A stretch of 12,167 bases of DNA from Oleiagrimonas sp036379395 (GCA_036379395.1 DASVGR010000065.1:1-12167), one strand, 5' to 3'; shown: positions 1-7,022, numbered from the stretch's first letter. Translations and numbers: made by a program. Notes: generated by a model from the letters alone, not told the origin.

Positions 1-327
1 GCCGACGGCCGCCTGCGCTGGCACTGGGATCCGGCCCTGCTGGCCGGCGTGGTCAGCGAGAGCGAGCGCTACCAGCCGCGCCTGATGGCGGCCGCGGCGA
101 AGGTCGACGTGCCGGTGCTGCTGCTGTCGGGCGGTCGCAGCGACGTGGTGTCGCGCGACACGGTGAACGAATTCCTGCAGCTGGTACCGCATGCGCGCCA
201 TGTGGAGCTGCCGGCCGCCACGCACATGCTGGCGGGCGATGCGAACGACGCGTTCACGCGTGAAATCGCAGCGTTCGTCGGCGAGCTGGATCGTCATGAC
301 GCCCCTGCGGGCGCCGTGGCGGGTTAA
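1..327 (+). CDS. Alpha/beta hydrolase, C-terminal part (5' end outside window)
   Basis: The frame is open from the first base and stops with TAA at 325-327, giving 108 visible residues of a longer protein. The segment has the C-terminal half of an alpha/beta-hydrolase fold: a strand of the type VPVLLLSGG, an acidic residue in GGRSDVVS (Asp48 of the visible part), and a His in the PAATHMLAGD stretch (His75), in the order and spacing expected for the acid and base of a Ser-Asp-His triad. The nucleophile elbow lies upstream and cannot be seen, so the substrate is unknown. It is 32 bp ahead of fadE on the same strand and could be co-transcribed with it, which would suit a lipid or acyl-ester hydrolase, but that is inference. 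An internal ATG at position 69 or GTG at 49 is not needed, because the frame has no stop upstream. Confidence 0.8.
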   Translation, partial: ADGRLRWHWDPALLAGVVSESERYQPRLMAAAAKVDVPVLLLSGGRSDVVSRDTVNEFLQLVPHARHVELPAATHMLAGDANDAFTREIAAFVGELDRHDAPAGAVAG

Positions 328-359
328 ACCCCAACGTAAACTGCAACGAGGGTGTCGAG

Positions 360-2831
360 ATGTCCGTGATATTGACCCTGCTGGCGGCGCTGATCGCTTC
401 CGGCGCCTGCGCCTACCATCGCACCGGCCTGCGCACGTGGGCGATCGCCACGGGTGTCACCACCCTGGTGGTCGGCCTGCTGGCCGGTGCGCCCGTCACC
501 ACGGTGGTGTTGCTGATCATCGAGGCGGCCATCGCCGTGCCGCTGCTGATGCCGGCGTTCCGTCGCCGCCAGATCAGCGCGCCGCTCCTGAGGATCTTCG
601 CCAAGGTCACGCCCAAGCTGTCCGACACCGAGCAGACCGCACTGGAGGCCGGCACGGTGGGCTTCGAGGGCGAGCTGTTCTCGGGCAAGCCTGACTGGCA
701 CCAGCTGCTCAGCCAGCCCAAGCCGGAGCTCAGCGTGGAGGAGCAGGCCTTCCTCGACGGCCCGGTCGAGGAGCTGTGCGCGATGATCGACGACTGGCAG
801 ATCACCCACGAGCTGGGCGACCTGCCGCCGGCGGTGTGGGAGTTCATCAAGAAGAACAAGTTCTTCGGCATGATCATTCCCAAGCAGTACGGCGGCCTGC
901 AGTTCTCGGCGCTGGCGCATTCGGCGGTGCTGCAGAAGCTGGCGACGATGTCCGCCACGGTCGCTTCCACCGTGGCGGTGCCCAACTCGCTCGGTCCGGC
1001 CGAGCTGCTGCTGCACTACGGCAGCGAAGAGCAGAAGAACCACTACCTGCCGCGCCTGGCCGTCGGCGAAGAGATTCCCTGTTTCGCGCTCACCGGCCCG
1101 TACGCCGGCTCGGACGCCACCTCGCTCACCGATTACGGCATCGTCTGCAAGCAGGTGGTCGACGGCGTCGAGACGCTGGGCGTGAAGCTCACCTTCGACA
1201 AGCGCTACATCACGCTGGCGCCGATCGCCACGGTGGTCGGCTTGGCCTTCCGCATGTACGACCCGGAGCACCTGCTGGGCGACAAGGAAGACCTCGGCAT
1301 CACGCTCGCATTGCTGCCACGCTCCACGCCGGGGCTGCAGATCGGCCGTCGCCACTTCCCGCTGAACATCCCGTTCCAGAACGGCCCGGTGCACGGCAAG
1401 GACGTGTTCGCGCCGCTCACCACGCTGATCGGCGGCCCGCACATGGCCGGCCACGGCTGGCGCATGCTGGTGGAGTGCCTGTCGGTGGGCCGCGCCATTT
1501 CGCTGCCGTCCAACGCCACCGGTGGCGTGCGCATGGCGGTGGCCGCCACCGGCGCCTATGCGCGCCTGCGCAAGCAGTTCGGCCTGTCGATTGCCCGCTT
1601 CGAGGGCGTCGAAGAAGCACTGGCCCGCATCGGCGGCCTCACCTATGCCACCGCGGCGCTGTCGCGTGCGACCGCGGCGGCGGTGGATCGCGGCGAGAAG
1701 CCGGCGGTGCCCTCGGCGATCGCCAAGTACCACGCCACCGAGTGGGGCCGCATCGTGGCCGGTGACGCAATGGACGTGCACGGCGGCAAGGGCGTGCAGC
1801 TCGGTCCGAAGAACTACGCCGGCCGTGCCTGGCAGGGTGTGCCGATTGCGATCACCGTGGAAGGCGCGAACATCATGACGCGCAGCCTGATGATCTTCGG
1901 CCAGGGCGCGATCCGCTGCCATCCGTACGTGCTCAAGGAAATGGGCGCGCTGAAGATTGACGACGCGCGCGAGCAGCTGCGCACGTTCGACAAGGCGCTG
2001 TTCGGCCATGTCGGTTTTGGCATTTCCAACGCCGTGCGCGCGTTCGTGATGGGGCTGGCGTTCGGCAAGATCGGCAACGTGCCGGGCGATGTCTACACGC
2101 GGCGCTATTACCGCAAGCTCAACCGCTATTCGGCCGCGCTGGCGTTGTGCGCCGACGTGTCGATGGGCGTGCTGGGCGGCAAGCTGAAGTTCATGGAAAA
2201 ACTCTCCGCGCGCCTGGGCGATGTGTTGAGCCACCTGTATGTGGCCAGTGCCATGCTCAAGTACTACGAGGACATGGGCCGGCCGGAAGAAGACCGCCCG
2301 TTGCTGGCGTGGGCGTTCCACAACAGCATGTGGGAAATCCAGATGGCGCTGGATGGTGCGATCCGCAACTTCCCGGTGCGTCCGGTCGGCTGGCTGTTGC
2401 ATACGCTGGTGTTTCCGTTCGGCCGCCGCGAAGTGCCGCCGTCCGATCATCTTGGGCACAAGGTGGCAAAGATTCTCACCGCGCCCAATGCCGCGCGCGA
2501 CCGCCTCACGACTTGGGCCAGCCTGACGCCATCGGCCAACAACGCCGTGGCGCGCCTGAACGCCTTGCTGCCGGACGTGATCGCCGCCGAGGCCATCGAC
2601 AAGAAGTTCACCAAGGCGCGCAAGGCCGGCCAGATCACGGCGCACGAATACGTCGACCAGCTGGCACAGGCCGAAGAGCTGGGCGTGCTGAGCGAAGACG
2701 AACACCAGCTGCTCAAGCACGTGCATGATGCCGGCGCCGAGTTCATCGGCGTGGATGATTTCGCTCCCGACGAGCTGCGTGCCGCCGTGGTGCGCGAAAA
2801 ATCCGAACCGCGGCAATTGCACGTGGCGTAA
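360..2831 (+). CDS. fadE: Acyl-CoA dehydrogenase FadE (long, membrane-anchored type)
   Basis: This 823-residue protein is close to the E. coli FadE length (about 814). It should catalyse the first, FAD-dependent dehydrogenation of acyl-CoA in beta-oxidation at the inner membrane. Residues 2-20 and about 27-68 are hydrophobic and form the N-terminal membrane anchor. The acyl-CoA dehydrogenase core follows, with FGMIIPKQYGG, the substrate/FAD loop LTGPYAGSDATS, and the FadE-type stretch VHGGKGVQLGPKNYAGRAW. Glu501 in ITVEGANIMTRSLMIFGQG is the probable catalytic base, by position in the family. The C-terminal third is the extra FadE domain (DUF1974 type). The start at 360 has a GAGGG ribosome-binding site at 348-352. 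The usual LTEP or LTSP residue in the flavin loop is Gly here, which is a small oddity. A hairpin terminator lies directly after the stop. Confidence 0.95.
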   Translation: MSVILTLLAALIASGACAYHRTGLRTWAIATGVTTLVVGLLAGAPVTTVVLLIIEAAIAVPLLMPAFRRRQISAPLLRIFAKVTPKLSDTEQTALEAGTVGFEGELFSGKPDWHQLLSQPKPELSVEEQAFLDGPVEELCAMIDDWQITHELGDLPPAVWEFIKKNKFFGMIIPKQYGGLQFSALAHSAVLQKLATMSATVASTVAVPNSLGPAELLLHYGSEEQKNHYLPRLAVGEEIPCFALTGPYAGSDATSLTDYGIVCKQVVDGVETLGVKLTFDKRYITLAPIATVVGLAFRMYDPEHLLGDKEDLGITLALLPRSTPGLQIGRRHFPLNIPFQNGPVHGKDVFAPLTTLIGGPHMAGHGWRMLVECLSVGRAISLPSNATGGVRMAVAATGAYARLRKQFGLSIARFEGVEEALARIGGLTYATAALSRATAAAVDRGEKPAVPSAIAKYHATEWGRIVAGDAMDVHGGKGVQLGPKNYAGRAWQGVPIAITVEGANIMTRSLMIFGQGAIRCHPYVLKEMGALKIDDAREQLRTFDKALFGHVGFGISNAVRAFVMGLAFGKIGNVPGDVYTRRYYRKLNRYSAALALCADVSMGVLGGKLKFMEKLSARLGDVLSHLYVASAMLKYYEDMGRPEEDRPLLAWAFHNSMWEIQMALDGAIRNFPVRPVGWLLHTLVFPFGRREVPPSDHLGHKVAKILTAPNAARDRLTTWASLTPSANNAVARLNALLPDVIAAEAIDKKFTKARKAGQITAHEYVDQLAQAEELGVLSEDEHQLLKHVHDAGAEFIGVDDFAPDELRAAVVREKSEPRQLHVA

Positions 2832-2839
2832 AAGTCAGC

Positions 2840-2870
2840 AAGGCGCCCGGTGCAACGCCGGGCGCCTTTT
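2840..2870 (+). terminator. Rho-independent terminator after fadE
   Basis: The arms AAGGCGCCCGG (2840-2850) and CCGGGCGCCTT (2858-2868) pair perfectly over 11 bp around a 7-base loop, and the transcript continues into a short T run (2867-2870, then ATT). The hairpin sits 9 bases after the fadE stop. The convergent minus-strand gene ends at 2869, so the hairpin probably stops transcripts from that side too, although the T run in that direction is poor. Confidence 0.9.
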
Positions 2871-3918
2871 ATTGATCGGCAAGGAAGTTGTCATGTGCAA
2901 CTTGCGCACGGCGGATCATCTGCTGTACCGCAGGAACTGCATGGATGGCGACCAGCTCGACGTCCGGGTAGCGCAGTGCGAATACGCGGAAAACCTCGTC
3001 AGCAAAGGATTGCCCGATGATGGGCACACTTGCGAAATCCAGCACGACATGCCGGAACCCTTCGACGCGCAACATCAGGCGCTTGGCCTGCGAACGCGAG
3101 ATGAGGTTTTCGTTGCCGATGCGTGCCAGGCGCACGGGGACGATCGTCTTGGCGAAGCTGTATTCATCCGGACCGCTGGAGAAAGCATCGAATACCTGTT
3201 TCAGCGTGCGCCGTGAGGCATTCTTGATCGACATCAATACAGTCGTGCCGGCCAAATCGCGCCCCGGCGGAGTCTCGGTCAGTAGATCCTTGTCGTGTTC
3301 GGCCGAGTGATCGAATACGAGCCCGCCCGAGGCGATATGGAAGAAGTCGAAGACGCGGGATGAAAAAAACACGCCTTCGCCCGTATGCTCGCGCGGATTG
3401 GTCGTGAACTTGCCTTTGGCCAATTCCAGCAAGGCCAGGCGATCGTCGGGCAAGGCAAGTGCCTTGGCAATCTTGCGGAAAATGCCGATACCGTCGTCCG
3501 ACACCCACAGCATGGTGGTGCCGTCTTTGCTCAAGACGGTCAACGCCAAGTGCCGGCCTTCGGAGTGGTCAATGGCATTGTTGACCATTTCGGTCAAGCC
3601 GTAATGGACGATTTCATGCACGTTGGCGGGCAGGTTGTCCAGCCGCGGCGCGATATCTTGCGCCCACACGCGGTCTTCGGCCAAGCCGGCCAAGGCATAG
3701 TCGAACTCGGCAAATCGCGTCGGACCCAGCGTGTAGGTTGGACGCGTTGTACCTGAACGTGCCAGCCAGCCATGTTTGACCAGGGTCCGGGCGTGGGCAG
3801 CGATTGTTTGCCGGCTGAAGCCCGTTTGCCCGGCCACGTATCGCGTCAGGTCGCTCGGATGATCCTTGACGGCTGCCAGCAACGCCATGTCAATCGTGTC
3901 GGGCGCAACGTTGTCCAT
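2869..3918 (-). CDS. Winged-helix / GHKL ATPase / STAS-like (DUF4325) fusion regulator
   Basis: This 349-residue cytoplasmic protein has three parts. Residues about 8-65 form a winged helix-turn-helix (SRQTIAAHARTLVKHGWL followed by a wing). Residues about 95-235 form a GHKL-type ATPase domain with an N box (TEMVNNAIDHS, Glu110, Asn113-114), a G1 box (DDGIGI, 141-146) and a G2 box (HTGEGVFFSS, 178-187). Residues about 255-345 form a STAS-like DUF4325 domain with the diagnostic stretch IIGQSFADEVFRVF. No phosphorylatable His box or transmembrane sensor is visible, so it is not a standard sensor kinase. The architecture joins DNA binding with the two halves of an anti-sigma/anti-anti-sigma style switch (SpoIIAB-like plus SpoIIAA-like). 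The exact target is unknown. CAT at 3916-3918 is the start, with no Shine-Dalgarno sequence upstream. It lies 82 bp downstream of prfC on the same strand but appears to have its own promoter and operator repeats. Confidence 0.85.
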   Translation of the reverse strand: MDNVAPDTIDMALLAAVKDHPSDLTRYVAGQTGFSRQTIAAHARTLVKHGWLARSGTTRPTYTLGPTRFAEFDYALAGLAEDRVWAQDIAPRLDNLPANVHEIVHYGLTEMVNNAIDHSEGRHLALTVLSKDGTTMLWVSDDGIGIFRKIAKALALPDDRLALLELAKGKFTTNPREHTGEGVFFSSRVFDFFHIASGGLVFDHSAEHDKDLLTETPPGRDLAGTTVLMSIKNASRRTLKQVFDAFSSGPDEYSFAKTIVPVRLARIGNENLISRSQAKRLMLRVEGFRHVVLDFASVPIIGQSFADEVFRVFALRYPDVELVAIHAVPAVQQMIRRAQVAHDNFLADQ

Positions 3919-3924
3919 GGCGCC

Positions 3925-3955
3925 AACTGTAAAGCAGCTGGCGCAGATTGGAAAG
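3925..3955 (-). promoter_or_regulatory. Candidate sigma70 promoter giving a leaderless transcript
   Basis: Read on the minus strand, TTTCCA (3950-3955) and TACAGT (3927-3932) are 17 bp apart and each match the sigma70 consensus at 4 of 6 positions. The -10 element ends only 8 bases before the ATG at 3918-3916, which would put the transcription start at or next to the start codon. This fits the absence of any Shine-Dalgarno sequence. Both elements are embedded in the direct repeats, so a protein on the repeats would block polymerase. A second weak pair, TTTACA in the third repeat with TCCAAT, is also possible. Confidence 0.35.
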
Positions 3956-3980
3956 CGGTGTCTTGTTTATTGTAAAGCGG
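3926..3980. promoter_or_regulatory. Three phased direct repeats, putative operator
   Basis: Three 12-bp repeats with plus-strand consensus ATTGTAAAGCGG begin at 3926 (ACTGTAAAGCAG), 3947 (ATTGGAAAGCGG) and 3969 (ATTGTAAAGCGG). They share the core G-[TG]-AAAGC-G. Start-to-start distances are 21 and 22 bp, so they lie on the same face of the helix. They fill the promoter of the winged-helix gene at 2869-3918, and the nearest ends 8 bp before or around its start codon region. Autoregulation by that protein's HTH domain is the simplest reading, but this is inferred. Confidence 0.6.
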
Positions 3981-4000
3981 TCACCAAGGGGAATTTTTGC

Positions 4001-5590
4001 CTACACGTTGTGCTCGCGCGTGGCGCGGAAGGTGATGTCGGGCCAGCGCTCCTGCGTCAGTTGCAGGTTGACGCGGGTGGGGGCGAGATACACCAGTTCG
4101 CCGGCGCCGTCGATGGCCAGGTGCATGGCGTTCTTTTCGCGGAAATCTTCCAGCATCTTCGCGTCCGCGCATTCCACCCAGCGCGCGGTGTTGATGTGCA
4201 CGTTCTCGAAGCCGGCATCGACGTTGTATTCGTCCTTGAGCCGGTAGGCGACCACGTCGAATTGCAGCATGCCGACGGCGCCGAGAATCAAGTCGTTGCT
4301 CATCAGCGGCTTGAAGAACTGCGTCGCGCCTTCCTCGGACAATTGCTCCAGGCCCTTGGCCAGTGCCTTGGCCTTTAGCGGATCGCGCAACCGTGCCAGG
4401 CGGAACAGTTCCGGGGCAAAGTTGGGGATGCCGGTGAAAGCCAGTTTTTCGCCTTCGGTGAAGGTGTCGCCGATGGTGATGCTGCCATGGTTGTGCAGGC
4501 CGATCACGTCGCCCGGATAGGCTTCCTCGACGATTTCGCGGTCGGAGGCCATGAAGGTGAGTGCATTGGCGATCTTGACGTCCTTGCCGGTGCGCGTCTG
4601 GTGCATTTTCATGCCGGCCGTGTAGGTGCCCGAGCACACGCGCATGAAGGCGACGCGGTCGCGGTGGGCCGGGTCCATGTTGGCCTGGATCTTGAAGACG
4701 AAGCCGGACAGTTTGTTTTCCTCGGGGTCGACGGCGCGTGTGGACGTGGCGCGCGGCTGCGGCGAGGGTGCGTGTTCGACGAAGAAGTCCAGCAGCAGCT
4801 GCACGCCGAAGTTGTTGACGGCCGAGCCGAAGAACACCGGCGTCAGTTTGCCGGCGCGGTAAGCGTCTGCGTCGAACGCCGGCGTGGCGCCGTGCACCAG
4901 CTCCAGTTCGTCGTGCAGATCGGCCAGCGCCGTGGCGCCGATGCGCTCGGCCAGCTCGGGATGGTCCAGCCCCTTGAAGATGACGGCATTCTGGCGCGTG
5001 TGGTTCTTGCCCGGCTCGAACAGGTGCACCTCGTCCGTGAGCATGTGGTACACGCCCTTGAGACGCTTGCCCATGCCGATGGGCCAAGTGATCGGCGCGC
5101 AAGCGATGCCGAGCACTGATTCCACCTCGTCCATCAATTCGATCGGGTCGCGGCCTTCGCGATCCAGTTTGTTGATGAAGCTCATGATCGGCGTGTCGCG
5201 CAGCCGGCACACTTCCATCAGCTTGATGGTGCGCTCTTCCACGCCCTTGGCGCAGTCGATCACCATCAGGGCCGAGTCGACCGCGGTCAGCACGCGGTAG
5301 GTGTCCTCGCCGAAATCCGCGTGCCCGGGGGTGTCCAGCAAGTTAACGATGCGGCCTTCATAAGGGAACTGCATGACCGAGCTGGTGACCGAGATGCCGC
5401 GTTCCTTTTCCAGCGCCATCCAGTCGGACGTGGCGTGGCGCGCGGCCTTGCGGCCCTTGACCGAGCCGGCCATCTGGATGGCGCCGCCGAACAGCAGCAG
5501 TTTTTCGGTCAGCGTGGTCTTGCCGGCGTCGGGGTGGCTGATGATGGCAAACGTGCGGCGGCGCCGGGTTTCGAGCAGGTGTGCGGGCAT
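4001..5590 (-). CDS. prfC: Peptide chain release factor 3 (GTPase)
   Basis: This 529-residue protein has the same length as E. coli RF3. It is the translational GTPase that ejects RF1/RF2 from the ribosome after peptide release. The G domain is complete: P loop SHPDAGKTT (18-26), switch I RGISVTS (64-70), DTPGH (86-90) and NKLD (140-143). These are followed by the RF3-typical GIACAPITWPIGMGKRLKG stretch, the domain II beta barrel (FVFKIQANMDPAHRDRVAF) and domain III to the C-terminus. The frame extends upstream to 5728, but the start at 5588-5590 (MPAHLLETRRRRTFAIISHPD) fits family length and the upstream 46 residues are not RF3-like. No convincing Shine-Dalgarno sequence precedes it. It is divergent from the met operon and probably has its own promoter in the shared interval. 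Confidence 0.96.
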   Translation of the reverse strand: MPAHLLETRRRRTFAIISHPDAGKTTLTEKLLLFGGAIQMAGSVKGRKAARHATSDWMALEKERGISVTSSVMQFPYEGRIVNLLDTPGHADFGEDTYRVLTAVDSALMVIDCAKGVEERTIKLMEVCRLRDTPIMSFINKLDREGRDPIELMDEVESVLGIACAPITWPIGMGKRLKGVYHMLTDEVHLFEPGKNHTRQNAVIFKGLDHPELAERIGATALADLHDELELVHGATPAFDADAYRAGKLTPVFFGSAVNNFGVQLLLDFFVEHAPSPQPRATSTRAVDPEENKLSGFVFKIQANMDPAHRDRVAFMRVCSGTYTAGMKMHQTRTGKDVKIANALTFMASDREIVEEAYPGDVIGLHNHGSITIGDTFTEGEKLAFTGIPNFAPELFRLARLRDPLKAKALAKGLEQLSEEGATQFFKPLMSNDLILGAVGMLQFDVVAYRLKDEYNVDAGFENVHINTARWVECADAKMLEDFREKNAMHLAIDGAGELVYLAPTRVNLQLTQERWPDITFRATREHNV

Positions 5591-5620
5591 GGACAGGCAA
5601 ATGTGCGGTGAAAACAGGTC

Positions 5621-5650
5621 ATTGTAATGGCCTGCGCCGCTGGCCGTGAA
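5621..5650 (-). promoter_or_regulatory. Candidate promoter for prfC
   Basis: On the minus strand TTCACG (5645-5650) and TACAAT (5621-5626) are separated by 18 bp. The -10 element matches sigma70 at 5 of 6 positions and the -35 at 4 of 6. Transcription would begin near 5614, leaving a leader of about 25 bases before the prfC ATG. The position is sensible, but the -35 is weak. Confidence 0.4.
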
Positions 5651-5711
5651 TAGCCGTGACCAAGCGGCTGCGCGGCGTTGCGTGGCGGGATGGCGGGTGT
5701 TCTTTTGCTTC

Positions 5712-5746
5712 ATCCGTCCATTCCACATGGCTATATGGACGGATGG
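5712..5746. repeat. Perfect 11-bp inverted repeat upstream of the met promoter
   Basis: CATCCGTCCAT (5712-5722) and ATGGACGGATG (5736-5746) are exact reverse complements separated by 13 bp. The repeat ends 15 bp ahead of the -35 element of the met promoter and lies about 120 bp upstream of prfC. It is followed by a partial tandem copy (GGATGGACG). No T run follows on the plus strand, so it looks more like a binding site for a dimeric regulator than a terminator. The right arm and its tandem echo could position an activator near the met promoter. Confidence 0.5.
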
Positions 5747-5761
5747 ACGTCTATACGGCTA

Positions 5762-5790
5762 TTGACATGTCGATATGCGCTGGCTAAAGT
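5762..5790 (+). promoter_or_regulatory. Sigma70 promoter of the metX-metB-hom operon
   Basis: A perfect -35 box TTGACA (5762-5767) is followed by a 17-bp spacer and TAAAGT (5785-5790), which matches the -10 consensus at 4 of 6. The predicted transcription start, about 5797, falls just ahead of the first helix of the SAM riboswitch at 5801-5808. This places the whole aptamer at the 5' end of the transcript, as expected. Confidence 0.75.
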
Positions 5791-5800
5791 GCTCGCCAAT

Positions 5801-5917
5801 ATCTCATCGAGACCGGCGGAGGGACAGGCCCTTTGATGCCGGGGCAACCCGTCAAGGCGCAAGCCTTGACACGGTGCCAACTCCTGCGGGGATGCTCCAT
5901 CCACCGGAAGATGAGCC
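5801..5917 (+). ncRNA. SAM-I (S-box) riboswitch aptamer
   Basis: The S-box core is recognisable in order. Helix P1 is CTCATC (5803-5808) with GATGAG (5910-5915). P2 is CCGGC (5813-5817) with GCCGG (5838-5842), enclosing the conserved GGAGGGACAGGCCCTTTGAT region that includes the kink-turn and pseudoknot loop. The joining sequence GGGGCAACC comes next. P3 is GTCAAGGC (5851-5858) with GCCTTGAC (5863-5870), capped by a GCAA tetraloop, and the conserved GGTGCCAACTCC segment precedes P4. It senses S-adenosylmethionine and should turn off the downstream methionine genes. No run of T residues or strong terminator lies between the aptamer and metX, so control is probably at translation initiation. 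Confidence 0.92.
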
Positions 5918-5990
5918 ACTGGTCGCCTGGCCAGTTACCCATTTTCGGTTCTCCGCAAGTACTCGATGGCGAGTTCTGGAGAATCCAATG
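5918..5990 (+). promoter_or_regulatory. Expression platform: metX ribosome-binding-site sequestering hairpin
   Basis: The metX Shine-Dalgarno GGAGAA (5978-5983) is complementary to TTCTCC (5949-5954), extended by GG (5947-5948) with CC (5985-5986). Between them an inner stem ACTCG (5961-5965) / CGAGT (5970-5974) closes an ATGG loop, making one hairpin that would hide the ribosome-binding site. In competition, GAGCC (5913-5917), which overlaps the 3' strand of P1, can pair with GGTTC (5947-5951) around a small stem ACTGG (5918-5922) / CCAGT (5931-5935). SAM-bound P1 would remove GAGCC and leave the sequestering hairpin. The pairings are visible; the switching model is inferred. Confidence 0.65.
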
Positions 5991-7022
5991 GCACTTGTCG
6001 CAGTTCCTCTTGCATCGTCTCCCGCCGCCGCGCTGACTCCGGTCGCCAAGGTGCGGACGCGCAACAATTTCAAATGTTTGCGTGGCAGCCGCAGCGTCAG
6101 CATGACGCCGCGTTACGGCGAGGGCAGTTGCGCGGTCGAGGTCAAGTACCTGTGGGCTGGCAAGCCGGGTGCGCCGACGGTCATCGTGCAGGGCGGCATC
6201 TCGGCCAGCCGCGACGTGTGCGACGTCGACGGGCAGGAACAGCCGGGCTGGTGGCGCGAGCTGGTCGGCTCGGGCAAGGCCATCGACCTGGATGAAGTGC
6301 GTGTTCTTTCCATCGACTGGCTGAGCGCCGACGAGCTGGGCGCCGCCTCGGTGTCCAGCACCGATCAGGCCGACATTCTGGCTGCCTTGCTCGACGCGCT
6401 GCACATCGGCCGTGTGGCCGCGTTCGTCGGCTCGTCCTACGGTGCCATGGTCGGGCTGGCGTTTGCCTCGCGCTACGGCCACCGCGTGGAAAAGCTGGTG
6501 GCGCTGGCCGGCGCGCATCGTCCGCATCCGCTGTCCACGGCGCAGCGTTCCATCCAGCGCAACATCCTGCGTCTGGGCCTGGCCAACGGCTGCATCGAGG
6601 AAGCCACGTCGCTGGCGCGTCAGCTGGCGATGACGACCTATCGCGGCGCCAACGAGTTCGCGCAACGCTTTGCCGGCGAGGCCGCGTTTACCGACGGGCA
6701 TTTCCAGTTGCCGGTCGAGAGCTGGCTGGATCATTGCGGCAAGAAGTTTGCCGGCCATTTTGATGCGCGCCGCTACTTGTCGCTGTCCGAATCCATCGAC
6801 CTGCATGCCGTGGACCCGGCCACCGTGCACACGCCGGCCACGTTGATCGGCTTTGCCAGCGATCGCTTGGTGCCGCTGTCCGACCTGTGCGAATTGCAGC
6901 ATGGCCTGGGCGCCTCGGCCAGCCTCGAAGTGGTCGAGTCGCTGTACGGCCACGACGGTTTTCTGAAGGAGTCTGTCCGCCTCGCGCCGTTGCTGCGCGA
7001 GGCGCTTTCCATGCGCGGCTGA
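5988..7022 (+). CDS. metX: MetX-type homoserine O-acyltransferase (probably O-succinyltransferase)
   Basis: The 344-residue alpha/beta-hydrolase-fold enzyme transfers an acyl group from CoA to homoserine, the committed step of methionine synthesis. The MetX signature GWWRELVGSGKAIDLDEV is present, and the triad is complete: Ser150 in the elbow GSSYGAM, Asp292 in ASDRLVPLSD and His322 in YGHDGF. It is somewhat shorter than the usual MetX of about 370 residues. Succinyl rather than acetyl transfer is suggested by the adjacent MetB-like gene and by the known use of succinyl-CoA by some MetX enzymes of Xanthomonadales; the sequence alone does not settle it. The start at 5988 has GGAG at 5978-5981. 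The frame is open back to 5775, but that would read through the riboswitch and is rejected. It is the first gene of the operon and is controlled by the SAM-I riboswitch. Confidence 0.88.
   Translation: MALVAVPLASSPAAALTPVAKVRTRNNFKCLRGSRSVSMTPRYGEGSCAVEVKYLWAGKPGAPTVIVQGGISASRDVCDVDGQEQPGWWRELVGSGKAIDLDEVRVLSIDWLSADELGAASVSSTDQADILAALLDALHIGRVAAFVGSSYGAMVGLAFASRYGHRVEKLVALAGAHRPHPLSTAQRSIQRNILRLGLANGCIEEATSLARQLAMTTYRGANEFAQRFAGEAAFTDGHFQLPVESWLDHCGKKFAGHFDARRYLSLSESIDLHAVDPATVHTPATLIGFASDRLVPLSDLCELQHGLGASASLEVVESLYGHDGFLKESVRLAPLLREALSMRG

Noticed and set aside
324..2822. 832-codon open frame on the minus strand across fadE
   Set aside because: It is a mirror of fadE: the product is Arg/His/Gln/Ala-rich low-complexity sequence with no domain, while the plus strand encodes a complete FadE. 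Long antisense frames are common in GC-rich genes.
5591..5728. N-terminal extension of prfC by 46 codons
   Set aside because: The extension is not similar to RF3. The start at 5590 gives exactly the E. coli length, and the candidate prfC promoter lies inside the extension.
5745..5775. GGACGTCTATACGGCT as a MetJ-like site
   Set aside because: Only a single partial AGACGTCT-like half is seen, without tandem met boxes. The operon already has a SAM riboswitch.
5775..5987. Upstream extension of metX by 71 codons to an ATG at 5775
   Set aside because: The extension would start upstream of the predicted transcript start and translate the riboswitch. The start at 5988 has a proper ribosome-binding site and MetX-like N-terminus.
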